From positions 1 to 64,000 of the forward strand of contig CAILRB010000100.1 in the NCBI GenBank assembly GCA_903836465.1: a DNA stretch of 64,000 bases. Direction: 5' to 3'. Positions within the stretch are counted from its first letter, which is position 1; each line of letters begins with the position of its first letter. The position numbers and the translations under genes are program-made. The stretch comes from an uncultured Chlorobiaceae bacterium. Lineage in GTDB: Bacteria; Bacteroidota; Chlorobiia; Chlorobiales; Chlorobiaceae. The notes below the pieces were generated by a model. That model was given only the letters and a program-made list of their open reading frames with translations, was not told the DNA's origin and did not search any database. Shown here piece after piece: positions 7,964-16,584 of the stretch.

Positions 7964-9682
7964 ATGGCCAAAAAAATAGTTGTTGATCCAATTCCCCGTA
8001 TTGAGGGGCACTTGAGAATAGAGGCGACGCTGAACGACAGCAATGTGATTGAGAATGCTTACTCCAGTGGTACGATGTGGCGCGGTATTGAGGTGATCCT
8101 CAAGGGGCGCGATCCGAGGGATGCGTGGGCGTTTACCGAGCGTATCTGCGGCGTGTGTACCACGGTGCATGCTCTTGCTTCGGTACGGTGCGTCGAGGAC
8201 GCTCTTGGCATTGATATTCCGACCAATGCACGAATTATCCGAAACCTGATGAATGCGACGCAGGTGACTCAGGATCACCTGGTGCATTTTTATCATCTTC
8301 ATGCCCTTGACTGGGTCGATGTGGTCAGTGCCCTGAAGGCCGATCCGAAACAGACTTCGGTTATTGCGCAGAGTATCTCTTCATGGCCGAAATCGTCGGT
8401 GGGCTACTTCAAGGATCTGCAGCAGCGCCTTGTCGGCTTTGTCGAAAGTGGTCAGCTTGGCATTTTCTCCAACGGTTACTGGGGGCATCCGGCCTACAAG
8501 CTTCCTCCTGAAGTGAATCTGATTGCGGTGGCGCACTATCTTGAGGCGCTTGATTTCCAGAAGGAGATTGTCAAGATTCATACTATTTTTGGCGGCAAGA
8601 ACCCTCATCCCAACTATCTGGTGGGCGGTATGGCCTGCGCCATAGATCCCAACAGCGATACGGCGATCAATATCGAGCGTCTCTCGATGATCAAGAAAAT
8701 CATTGACGATACGACCACGTTTATCGACCAGGTCTATATTCCTGACCTTATCGCCATTGCAGGATATTACAAGGGGTGGCTGCATGGCGGCGGTCTTGGC
8801 AACTATCTCAGCTATGGTGATTTCCCTGAGACCACTCTCGCTGATTTCAAGACGCTGCTCTGGCCGAGGGGCGCTATTCTCAACAAGGATCTTACGACCG
8901 TTCTCGACGTTGATCCAAGGGATGCCTCGCAGGTGACTGAAGAGGTGAGCCACAGTTGGTACACCTATTCGGGTGGTGATGGCAAGGGGCTTCATCCATG
9001 GAAGGGTGAAACAACTCCGCGTTATACTGGCCCAAAGCCGCCGTTCGAGCATCTTGATACCGACAAGAAGTACAGTTGGCTGAAGACGCCACGCTGGAAG
9101 AATCATCCAATGGAGGTTGGCCCGCTTGCCCGTGTGCTGGTTGCCTACGCCAAGGGTGATCCGATGATCAAGGATACGGTCGGTCTTGTGCTCTCGAAGC
9201 TTGAGGTTGGCCCTGAGGCGCTCTTTTCGACGCTTGGCCGAACTGCGGCTCGCGGCATTGAGTGCAAGCAGACGGCAGGCTTTATGCGCCATTATTATGA
9301 TCAACTGATTGCCAATATCAAGACCGGTGATTACCGCACCTTCAACAGTGATCGGTGGGAGCCCTCATCCTGGCCTGAAGAGTGCAAGGGATTTGGCTAC
9401 ACTGAGGCTCCGCGCGGTTCGCTTGGTCACTGGATTCATATCAGCGATAAAAAGATCAAGGAGTACCAGATTGTGGTGCCTTCCACCTGGAATGCCTCTC
9501 CAAGGGATGCCAATGGTAATTCAGGGGCCTACGAGTCGGCGCTGAAGGGGACGCCGATGATCAATCCTGAACAGCCGCTCGAAATTCTCAGAACGGTGCA
9601 CTCCTTTGATCCGTGTCTTGCCTGTGCCTCCCATCTGTTCGATATGAACGGCAAGGAGATCACCTCGGTCAAAATCGTTTAA
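7964..9682 (+). CDS. hupL: [NiFe] uptake hydrogenase large subunit
   Basis: This catalytic subunit of 572 residues carries the Ni-Fe(CN)2CO site. The N-terminal ligand motif is RICGVC (Cys62, Cys65) and the C-terminal motif is DPCLACASH (Cys551, Cys554, His557). Fifteen residues follow His557; in this family that peptide is removed after nickel insertion by the protease encoded two genes downstream. It has no signal peptide, as expected, because it is exported together with the Tat signal of hupS. It starts 15 bases after hupS with GGAG upstream. No truncation or odd residues were seen. Confidence 0.95.
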   Translation: MAKKIVVDPIPRIEGHLRIEATLNDSNVIENAYSSGTMWRGIEVILKGRDPRDAWAFTERICGVCTTVHALASVRCVEDALGIDIPTNARIIRNLMNATQVTQDHLVHFYHLHALDWVDVVSALKADPKQTSVIAQSISSWPKSSVGYFKDLQQRLVGFVESGQLGIFSNGYWGHPAYKLPPEVNLIAVAHYLEALDFQKEIVKIHTIFGGKNPHPNYLVGGMACAIDPNSDTAINIERLSMIKKIIDDTTTFIDQVYIPDLIAIAGYYKGWLHGGGLGNYLSYGDFPETTLADFKTLLWPRGAILNKDLTTVLDVDPRDASQVTEEVSHSWYTYSGGDGKGLHPWKGETTPRYTGPKPPFEHLDTDKKYSWLKTPRWKNHPMEVGPLARVLVAYAKGDPMIKDTVGLVLSKLEVGPEALFSTLGRTAARGIECKQTAGFMRHYYDQLIANIKTGDYRTFNSDRWEPSSWPEECKGFGYTEAPRGSLGHWIHISDKKIKEYQIVVPSTWNASPRDANGNSGAYESALKGTPMINPEQPLEILRTVHSFDPCLACASHLFDMNGKEITSVKIV

Positions 9683-9694
9683 ACGGAGCTTGTC

Positions 9695-10378
9695 ATGGGG
9701 AGATTAATTGAAGAGATCTATGTCTGGAGGTTGCCTGTCAGGTATTATCACTGGATCAATGCCCTGTGCACGGTTGTTCTTTTTGTAACCGGCCTCTATA
9801 TTGCCGCTCCCGTGCTGAACCCTCCGCTTGGTGAGGCGGTCTGGTACAAGGGGCTGGCGTGGTGGCGCTATCTGCACTTTGCCTCAGCCTTTCTTTTTAT
9901 CGCCAACTTTCTTTTCCGCTTGTATTGGGCGATCTTCGGCGGTGACCGGTATGCGCGATTCGGCGGATTCAGGCCCTGGTCCCCAGCGTGGTGGGGAAAA
10001 CCTTTTCTGGAGCAGGTTGAGTCTTATCTGTTTATTCGTTCGGAAGAGCCTAACTATGTCGGTCACAACCCGGTTGCAGCCCTGGCGCACTTTCTTTTCA
10101 TTTTCTGCGGCTCAAGCTTCATGATTTTTACCGGCCTTGCCATGTACGGTGAAAATAATCCGGGAGGGTTCGGTGATGCCTGGTTCGGGTGGCTGATCCC
10201 CCTTTTTGGTGGCAGTTATACCCTTCATTTTGCCCACCACCTGATGGCCTGGATTTTTCCTATTTACGTGATCATGCACCTGTATGCGGTTTTTCGTCAT
10301 GATGTGGTTGATCGTACGAGTGTTACCTCTTCTATTATTACCGGCTTCAAGCATAAGGTCGAGGAAGAGCCAGGATGA
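9695..10378 (+). CDS. hupC: Hydrogenase b-type cytochrome subunit
   Basis: This integral membrane di-heme cytochrome b of 227 residues anchors HupSL and transfers electrons to quinone. About four hydrophobic segments are visible (near 20-45, 60-80, 125-150 and 175-205). Candidate heme-ligand histidines are in RYYHWIN, LHFAS and LHFAHHLMAW. The N-terminal EIYVWRLPVRYYHW is typical of HupC/HoxZ. It lies 12 bases after hupL, and its last codon overlaps the start of hupD (ATGA). Confidence 0.93.
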   Translation: MGRLIEEIYVWRLPVRYYHWINALCTVVLFVTGLYIAAPVLNPPLGEAVWYKGLAWWRYLHFASAFLFIANFLFRLYWAIFGGDRYARFGGFRPWSPAWWGKPFLEQVESYLFIRSEEPNYVGHNPVAALAHFLFIFCGSSFMIFTGLAMYGENNPGGFGDAWFGWLIPLFGGSYTLHFAHHLMAWIFPIYVIMHLYAVFRHDVVDRTSVTSSIITGFKHKVEEEPG

Positions 10379-10863
10379 ACGCTCCGCTGATCAATGTTAT
10401 CGGGCTTGGCAATCTGCTTTATGGTGATGAGGGATTTGGTGTTGCCGCTCTCAACAGTTTCAGGGATTCGTTTGATTTCCCTGAAACTGTTCGCTGTATA
10501 GACGGTGGAACGCAGGGGATCTACCTGCTTGACTATATTGAGTCGTGCGATGCGGTGATTGTTTTTGATGCGCTGATTCCTCTCGACTATGATCGTCGAG
10601 TCTATGTCTATCGGAATGAACAGCTTCCGGCCTTTATTCACCGCAAGATGTCTTCCCACCAGATGGGACTCAGCGAGATGCTCGGCATCGCCAGGCTGCG
10701 CGGTACAATGCCGAAGGAGATTGTTCTCATCGGTGTTCCTCCCAAAGAGCTTGAACTCAATGTCGGTCTCAGTCCCGAACTCTCTCTCTTGCTTCCTGAA
10801 GCAGTAGAAGAGGCCCGGGCAATTGTGCAGGGGTGGCTTGCCTCTCCGGTGGCTATGACTTGA
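10375..10863 (+). CDS. hupD: Hydrogenase maturation endopeptidase
   Basis: HyaD/HupD-type protease of 162 residues that trims the C-terminal peptide of HupL after the nickel-iron centre is assembled. The N-terminus [14 protein letters not shown] contains the Ni-sensing Glu, VFDALIP the conserved Asp, and [11 protein letters not shown] the conserved His. It overlaps hupC by four bases, so translation is coupled. It converges with folE and overlaps its 3' end by 11 bases, leaving no room for a terminator between them. The hyp genes for metal-centre assembly are not in the window. Confidence 0.93.
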   Translation: MNAPLINVIGLGNLLYGDEGFGVAALNSFRDSFDFPETVRCIDGGTQGIYLLDYIESCDAVIVFDALIPLDYDRRVYVYRNEQLPAFIHRKMSSHQMGLSEMLGIARLRGTMPKEIVLIGVPPKELELNVGLSPELSLLLPEAVEEARAIVQGWLASPVAMT

Positions 10864-11527
10864 TCAGCCGCAGAAATTCGCTTCTTGTAGACTGTGAGGT
10901 GATGAATTGCCCCGACATTGCTGAGGTGGTGGTAACTGAGTTGAGTTTTTCAACCCCCCGCATCACCATGCAGAGATGCTTTGCCTCAATAACGACTCCG
11001 ACACCTTTCGGGTTCAGGACGTTCTGGATGGCGTCGCGGATCTGCTGGGTAAGCCGCTCCTGCACCTGAAGACGCCGGGCAAAGACTTCAACCACCCTCG
11101 CAAGTTTTGAGAGGCCGACAATCTTTCCGTCAGGAATGTAGGCGACATGCGCTTTTCCGAAAAAGGGGAGCATGTGGTGTTCGCACATGGAAAAGAGGTC
11201 GATATCCCGCACCACCACCATTTCATCATAGGCCTCGGTAAAGACCGCGTTTTTTAAAAGCTCTTCAGGATTCTGACTGTATCCTCCTGTCAGAAAGCGC
11301 AAGGAACGGGCAACCCGTTCGGGCGTTTTCAGGAGTCCTTCGCGGTGCGGGTCTTCACCGAGTCCTTCCAGCATGGCATAGACGGTCTCTGAAAGCCTGT
11401 CTGTCATCAGGGGATCCGTTTCAGGAGCAACTGAACAGCACTCGTCGTCATGACAGCAACAGCCTTCAGCAGATTGCAGGGGAGGGTTACTCTCCGAAAT
11501 AACTGACGGAATTTTTTCCTGTTTCAT
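10853..11527 (-). CDS. folE: GTP cyclohydrolase I
   Basis: Converts GTP to 7,8-dihydroneopterin triphosphate, the entry to folate and biopterin synthesis. The zinc ligands are in CEHHMLPF and in HLCMVMRGV. The tail SEFLRLI is typical of type I enzymes. The N-terminus is extended and contains a Cys/His cluster ([12 protein letters not shown]) that is not part of the usual fold. I chose ATG 11527; ATG 11542 is also possible and neither has a clear ribosome-binding site. Either way the gene starts inside the 3' end of the upstream pterin synthase gene (stop at 11487), so the two are translationally coupled. Confidence 0.92.
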   Translation of the reverse strand: MKQEKIPSVISESNPPLQSAEGCCCHDDECCSVAPETDPLMTDRLSETVYAMLEGLGEDPHREGLLKTPERVARSLRFLTGGYSQNPEELLKNAVFTEAYDEMVVVRDIDLFSMCEHHMLPFFGKAHVAYIPDGKIVGLSKLARVVEVFARRLQVQERLTQQIRDAIQNVLNPKGVGVVIEAKHLCMVMRGVEKLNSVTTTSAMSGQFITSQSTRSEFLRLIKS

Positions 11528-11936
11528 AGATCTTGACTTCATGGAGAGAGATTTCCCGGTTATTGATGTTGTGCAGTCGTTCTGCAAGGATGTCCCAGAT
11601 CAGCACGGCCAGCACTTCGGTTGTAGGTACGCACTCCTGAAGATCCGGCACGTCATAGTTCAGGTTCTTGTGGTCAAACCTCTCCATAATCTCCTCTTTC
11701 AGGATGTTTTTCAGCTCTTTCAGGTCGAACAGAAAGCCTGTTTTGGAGTCAACAATGCCGCAGATCGTTATTTCAAGCTGGTAATTATGCCCATGCCCGT
11801 TTTTGTTGCTGCATTTGCCGTAAATGGCAAGGTTTTCTTCTTCCGAACAGAGCGGATTGAAGAGCCGGTGAGCAGCATTGAACTCGATTTTTCTTGAAAC
11901 GTAGACTTTCCTTGGTTTCTGCAAAAGATCATTCAT
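11487..11936 (-). CDS. 6-pyruvoyl-tetrahydropterin synthase (PTPS/QueD family)
   Basis: 149 residues. It has the zinc-binding histidines (FNAAHRL and NGHGHNY), the catalytic Cys in [35 protein letters not shown] and the substrate Glu in KIYET. The spacing and motifs resemble the animal biopterin enzyme more than short bacterial QueD proteins. With folE directly downstream and overlapping, the pair can make 6-pyruvoyl-tetrahydropterin. Chlorobium species are known to contain biopterin glycosides (limipterin, tepidopterin), which fits a biopterin role. A queuosine role (6-carboxy-tetrahydropterin synthase) cannot be excluded from sequence alone. Its ATG overlaps the stop of the upstream gene (ATGA). 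Confidence 0.85.
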   Translation of the reverse strand: MNDLLQKPRKVYVSRKIEFNAAHRLFNPLCSEEENLAIYGKCSNKNGHGHNYQLEITICGIVDSKTGFLFDLKELKNILKEEIMERFDHKNLNYDVPDLQECVPTTEVLAVLIWDILAERLHNINNREISLHEVKIYETGKNSVSYFGE

Positions 11937-12415
11937 GATGCGCTCTTTTCAGACTCCGAAATCTTGATTTTTTCAAGGTGAGGGGCGATCTCGAGCATAC
12001 GTGCCTGGTGGTTCAGAAGTTCATACTGGATGAACTTCTCGGCTTGGTACTTTTTCATTTTTTCGAGAATTCTGGCCATCATCACCACATCAAGATGGTG
12101 GGAAACCTCGCTGAAATATTCAAGCGGCAGGTCGTTGGCATAGCCGGTAGCCTGGTCGACTCCCATTTTAATGCAGACTCCTGCGGCAATTCTGGGGCGG
12201 ATGTGCTCGACCATAAGCGGAATAACCATAAAATTCGGAATGAATTTGACGATCATGCTGATGGCGTTGTAGAGATCATCAAGTCCGTCTGTGTTATGGC
12301 TGACAAGGTTTTTTGCCCATGACACCACCTCCAGTTTCTGGTGAGGTGGTAACTGATGCAGTACCTCAGGCACCGGCAGAGGGCTAAGTGCCAATAACTC
12401 ATTCAATTCACTCAT
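11933..12415 (-). CDS. Conserved-looking helical protein, unknown function
   Basis: 160 residues; I do not recognise a family. Composition and pattern suggest an all-helical soluble protein: a Pro/Leu-rich start (ALSPLPVPEVLHQLPPHQKLE), then long amphipathic helices, and a Glu/Lys-rich tail. No Cys motifs, signal peptide or membrane segment are seen. It is the first gene of the minus-strand trio, and its stop overlaps the start of the pterin synthase by four bases. It is therefore co-expressed with pterin synthesis, though a direct role there is only a guess. Confidence 0.75.
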   Translation of the reverse strand: MSELNELLALSPLPVPEVLHQLPPHQKLEVVSWAKNLVSHNTDGLDDLYNAISMIVKFIPNFMVIPLMVEHIRPRIAAGVCIKMGVDQATGYANDLPLEYFSEVSHHLDVVMMARILEKMKKYQAEKFIQYELLNHQARMLEIAPHLEKIKISESEKSAS

Positions 12416-12631
12416 CGGTCTTGTTTTGTTATGGATAGTGTGTCGGCCGGGGTTGCAGGGTGTCCTGCCTTTTGTTTTGTGAATCTTGTTAAGTTTATCA
12501 AAAAAAAGGAGAATAGAAAACAGTAAAGCATTAAAGACGCATAATGAGATGACTGCAAAACGGAAACCAATAGCTATATTCCCCTTTTTTGAAGGGTCAT
12601 GAACATATAATGTAAGGAATGGTGAACAGGT

Positions 12632-14521
12632 ATGGTGCTTTTAACGGTTGAAGGGTTGGAAAAAAAATATGGTCTGAAGCATTTGTTCGAGGATGTCTCG
12701 TTTGGTATAGATGATCGTGACAAGATAGGTATTATAGGGGCGAACGGGAGCGGCAAGAGTACACTGCTGAAAATTCTTGCTGGTGTTGAAACCCCGGATA
12801 AAGGGAAGGTGATGGTGGCGAACCAGAAGCGGATTGCCTATCTGCCGCAGGATTCACCCTATAATCCTGAGGATACCGTTCTTCAGGCTATTCTGAAGTC
12901 AAGCGACAAGGTGATGGATCTCATCTATGAGTATGAGGTGGTCTGCAAGGAGCTTGAGACGAAGCACACCGATGACCCTTCGTTACTCGAGCGGATGAGC
13001 AGGCTTGCTCACGAGCTTGATGTGACGGGTGCCTGGGAGCTGGAGTCGAATGCCAAAACGGTGCTTGGCAAGCTTGGCCTCTACGATTTGACGGCCATCA
13101 TGGGGACGCTCTCCGGTGGTCAGCGCAAGCGGGTTGCGCTCGCTCATGCTCTTGTGGTGCCGAGCGACGGACTGATTCTTGATGAGCCGACCAACCATCT
13201 TGATGCCGACAGTGTTGAGTGGCTTGAGCAGTATATCCGGCGTTATCAGGGCGCGGTGCTTCTCATTACGCATGACCGGTATTTTCTTGACCGAGTGGCG
13301 ACGCGCATGATTGAGATGGACGGGCGCACAGCGGTCACCTATACCGGTGGCTACTCAAGTTACCTGCAGCAGAAGGCTGAACAGGAGGAACAGGCGGTGC
13401 GGGACGACCGCAAGCGTCAGGCGCTTGTCCGCCAGGAGCTTGACTGGATGAGGGGCGGTTGCAAGGCGCGAACCACCAAACAGAAAGCGCGTATGCTGCG
13501 GGCCGAGAGTCTGGTCTATGCGCCGAAAAAGGAGAAGACGAAGGCGATGGATATTGGCTTTGGCGCTGGCCGTCTCGGCGATAAAATCATTGAGTTTCAC
13601 AAGGTGTCGAAGTCGTACGGCGACAAGGTGCTGCTTCGCGACTTTGAATATCATCTGCAGAAGGGCGACCGTATCGGTATTATCGGGCCGAATGGTTCGG
13701 GTAAAACCACCCTGTTTGAGATGATTACCGAGCGAGTCCAGCCTGACAGCGGCCACATTGACATGGGCAAGACGGTGAAAATCGGCTATTACGATCAGCA
13801 GAGCCGTGGCCTTGACGATGACAAGCGGGTTATTGAGTGCATTCAGGCTGAGGCTGAGCAGATTACGACAAAGGACGGAACGGTGGTCTCGGCATCAAAA
13901 ATGCTGGAGCGATTTCTTTTTGCTCCCTCCACCCAGTACAGTTATGTCCGTACCCTTTCCGGTGGAGAACGTCGTCGCCTCTACCTGCTGCGCCAGCTTA
14001 TCGGTTCTCCCAATGTGCTGCTGCTTGATGAGCCGACCAATGATCTTGATATTCCCACACTGAGGGTGCTTGAGGATTATCTCGACACCTATCAGGGCTG
14101 TCTTATGGTGGTGAGCCATGACCGTTATTTTCTTGATCGCACGGTTGAGTATATTTTTGCTTTTGAGGCAAACGGCACCATTCGTCGCTATCCCGGCAAC
14201 TACACGCTCTATCTTGAACTGAAGGCGTCGGAGGGAAAGAGTGAGCAGAAACCGTTGAAAAAAGCGGCTGAAGCGCCGAAGCCGGCAGCGCCAGCGTTGC
14301 CAAAACAGAGCAGGCTCTCCAGCAAGGAGAAGCGTGAACTGGAGCAGCTTGAACGTTCTATTCATGTGGCTGAAACCCGCCAGTCGGAGATAGCGGCGCA
14401 ACTCGCCTCCGCTGGAGCTGATTTTGCCTTGCAGCAGAAGCTTGGAGCCGAGCTTCAGAAACTCCAGCAGCAGCTCGAAAAGGAGATGGCCCGTTGGAGT
14501 GCACTTGCCGAGCAGGCGTAA
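12632..14521 (+). CDS. uup: ABC-F family ATPase, Uup-like
   Basis: A soluble tandem ABC protein of 629 residues without membrane segments. The first P-loop, GANGSGKST, is near residue 37 and the first signature is LSGGQRKR. The second P-loop, GPNGSGKTT, is near 352 and the second signature is LSGGERRR. Both Walker B motifs read LDEPTN. After the second domain comes an Ala/Lys/Pro-rich linker and a C-terminal coiled coil (about 560-629, KEKRELEQLERSI), the feature that separates Uup from EttA. ABC-F proteins act on the ribosome; Uup also affects transposon excision in E. coli. The upstream 216 bases separate it from a divergent operon and hold no clear motif. Confidence 0.88.
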   Translation: MVLLTVEGLEKKYGLKHLFEDVSFGIDDRDKIGIIGANGSGKSTLLKILAGVETPDKGKVMVANQKRIAYLPQDSPYNPEDTVLQAILKSSDKVMDLIYEYEVVCKELETKHTDDPSLLERMSRLAHELDVTGAWELESNAKTVLGKLGLYDLTAIMGTLSGGQRKRVALAHALVVPSDGLILDEPTNHLDADSVEWLEQYIRRYQGAVLLITHDRYFLDRVATRMIEMDGRTAVTYTGGYSSYLQQKAEQEEQAVRDDRKRQALVRQELDWMRGGCKARTTKQKARMLRAESLVYAPKKEKTKAMDIGFGAGRLGDKIIEFHKVSKSYGDKVLLRDFEYHLQKGDRIGIIGPNGSGKTTLFEMITERVQPDSGHIDMGKTVKIGYYDQQSRGLDDDKRVIECIQAEAEQITTKDGTVVSASKMLERFLFAPSTQYSYVRTLSGGERRRLYLLRQLIGSPNVLLLDEPTNDLDIPTLRVLEDYLDTYQGCLMVVSHDRYFLDRTVEYIFAFEANGTIRRYPGNYTLYLELKASEGKSEQKPLKKAAEAPKPAAPALPKQSRLSSKEKRELEQLERSIHVAETRQSEIAAQLASAGADFALQQKLGAELQKLQQQLEKEMARWSALAEQA

Positions 14522-14541
14522 TCGTTAAAAACTTGAATGTC

Positions 14542-15261
14542 ATGAGTGTTACAGCATCCATGATTATCAACAATCTTGAAGCGCTCTCAAATTCTGAGGC
14601 TGCGCTCTTTGCCCGGAGATATTTCAAGACCGGCCCAGGTGAATACGCTGAAGGCGACCTGTTTCGAGGCATTCGGGTTCCGGTGCTGAGAAAAATGGTT
14701 CCTTCGCTTGATGGCACGCCATTGCCTGAGGTTATCCGTCTGCTGGAGTCCGCTTTTCACGAGGATCGCCTGCTTGCCCTTCTGCTGCTCATGCGTCGTT
14801 TTGCGAAGGGTAATGAGGCGCTCCGTCAGCAGATCCACGAGATCTATCTGGAGCATACCCGGTACATCAACAACTGGGATCTGGTGGATATTTCAGCGCA
14901 GTATCTTGTCGGCGCTTTTTTGCACTTGCGAGACAGAGCTTTGCTCTACCAGCTTGCCGCATCAGAGAGTTTGTGGGAGCGGAGGATAGCTGTCATGGCC
15001 ACCTTTCATTTTATCCGGAAAGGTGAGTTTGACGAGACGCTTGCTCTGGCAGAGCTTCTCCTTGATGACCCGGAGGAGCTGCTCCACAAGGCGACTGGAT
15101 GGATGCTCCGTGAGATCGGCAAGCGCGACCTGCCAACCCTCGAATCGTTCCTGCGGCGCCATTACCGCCGGATGCCGAGGGTGATGCTCCGCTACGCCAT
15201 TGAACGGCTTCCGGAAGAGAGGCGGCTGCTCTATCTCAAGGGTATAGTCACTACCCGGTGA
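14542..15261 (+). CDS. DNA alkylation repair protein, AlkD-like
   Basis: About 240 residues forming HEAT-like helical repeats, as in AlkD-type DNA glycosylases that remove bulky or charged alkylated bases. The diagnostic NNWDLVDIS segment matches the conserved N.WDLVD motif carrying the catalytic Asp. HKATGWMLREIGKRD and MPRVMLRYAIERL are also typical. The frame is open back to 14494 inside the ABC gene, but ATG 14542 (or 14560) is the more sensible start. It overlaps the convergent pseudouridine synthase by 11 bases. Confidence 0.85.
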   Translation: MSVTASMIINNLEALSNSEAALFARRYFKTGPGEYAEGDLFRGIRVPVLRKMVPSLDGTPLPEVIRLLESAFHEDRLLALLLLMRRFAKGNEALRQQIHEIYLEHTRYINNWDLVDISAQYLVGAFLHLRDRALLYQLAASESLWERRIAVMATFHFIRKGEFDETLALAELLLDDPEELLHKATGWMLREIGKRDLPTLESFLRRHYRRMPRVMLRYAIERLPEERRLLYLKGIVTTR

Positions 15262-16294
15262 GGGTGATCGCGCGGATTTTCTCCAGCGCAAGCTGCATAT
15301 CTTCAGGCAGAGGCGCGGTGAACGAGAGTTGTTCACGGCTGGTGGGCTGCTGAAACGAAAGGGTTTCGGCGTGCAGCGCCTGGCGCGGCAGCAGTTCCAG
15401 CAGGTTTCTGACAAAGCCTTCGCTTTTACTGAAGGGGAGGGTGCGCAGTGAAGCGCCTCCGTAGGTGTCGTCGCCGAGGATCTGATGCCCAAGGTGCTGC
15501 AGGTGCGCCCTGATCTGGTGGGTTCGTCCGGTATGGAGTGTCAGCGAGAGGAGTGAAAACCAGTGAAGGTTTTCGGTGACGCTGTAGTCGGTGATGGCGG
15601 TTTTCCCGTCTTTTCCTTCAAAAGGGAAGTTTGCCATCACTTTACGATCTTTTCTCGAACGTCCGATATTGGTGGTTATGGTGCCTGACGGAGGGAATGG
15701 TACGCCCCAGACAATTGCTTTGTAGACTTTTATCACTTTGCGATCAGCAAACTGGCGGGCAAGACGGTGGAGTGCTACCGGATTTTTTGCGACGATGATC
15801 AGCCCGGAGGTGTTTTTGTCGAGCCGGTGCACAATGCCTGGCCGCAGGTCAGATTTGTCGAGCTCTTCGGCATCTTTGCCGAGGTGGTGCAGAATGGCGT
15901 TGGCCAGCGTGCCTGTCCAGTTGCCGAATGCCGGGTGGACGACCATGCCCGGTTTTTTGTTGATGACCATCAGATCATCATCCTCATACATGATCTCTAT
16001 CGGAATGTCTTCCGGTGCCAGTTCCGGTGCCGGTGGCCGGAGAAAGGTCATCTGAATCAAATCACAGGATTTGATGCGGTAGTTCGATTTGACGATTTTG
16101 TCATTGACCAGCACCCGCCCTTCCTCAATGGCCTCCTGCACCTTGTTGCGTGTGGCGTTTTCGACCTGGCGTGTAAGGTATTGGTCGATGCGCATCGGTG
16201 TCTGCACCCGGCTGACCTGAAGGGTGAGTTTTTTCGGTTCAAGAGGAGTCCCTTCTCCCGGTTCAGATTCGTTTTTTATCAACTGATTTTGCAT
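15251..16294 (-). CDS. rluD: RluA/RluD-family pseudouridine synthase
   Basis: 347 residues. An N-terminal S4 RNA-binding domain (about 30-95: MRIDQYLTRQ, VLVNDKIVKSNYRIK) is followed by the RluA catalytic domain with HRLDKNTSGL, where the Asp is the nucleophile. The later motif HTGRTHQIRAHL is also present. In E. coli RluD modifies helix 69 of 23S rRNA; the name rests on domain layout, and the exact target is inferred. It stands alone on the minus strand between convergent AlkD-like and divergent bchI. Confidence 0.85.
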   Translation of the reverse strand: MQNQLIKNESEPGEGTPLEPKKLTLQVSRVQTPMRIDQYLTRQVENATRNKVQEAIEEGRVLVNDKIVKSNYRIKSCDLIQMTFLRPPAPELAPEDIPIEIMYEDDDLMVINKKPGMVVHPAFGNWTGTLANAILHHLGKDAEELDKSDLRPGIVHRLDKNTSGLIIVAKNPVALHRLARQFADRKVIKVYKAIVWGVPFPPSGTITTNIGRSRKDRKVMANFPFEGKDGKTAITDYSVTENLHWFSLLSLTLHTGRTHQIRAHLQHLGHQILGDDTYGGASLRTLPFSKSEGFVRNLLELLPRQALHAETLSFQQPTSREQLSFTAPLPEDMQLALEKIRAITLTG

Positions 16295-16584
16295 TTAGCG
16301 AAACTTGAACACCACGGACGGCACACTTGCGGAGTCAGTATAAGAAAACCATCTCATATCTGCTATGCTTTCCAACCGGCTCCTGCCTGAAAGATATTTT
16401 CTGTAAGAAGAAGATTGGCTGGCAGAAAATGCTCTGCCTGAGTTACTTTTTGAAAACCATTTTCTATTGTCTTTCTAAAAGCATAAATTCAGTGTCAATT
16501 ATTTAACTCCTTAAAAACAGTAAACCTTTTTCGGTGAATCAGTTCATTGTTCACGGGGTGAAGGTATCAACTAAATGATCAATT
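16295..16584. other. Divergent intergenic region before bchI
   Basis: 290 AT-rich bases between rluD (minus) and bchI (plus). It must hold the promoter of the magnesium-chelatase operon, but I see no confident -35/-10 pair. AAGG at about 16562 could serve as a weak ribosome-binding site for bchI. No tRNA, hairpin terminator or repeat was seen. Confidence 0.4.

Noticed and set aside
12453-12480. Small GCAGG/CCTGC inverted repeat as terminator or operator
   Set aside because: Only five pairs and no clear T-tract; likely chance.
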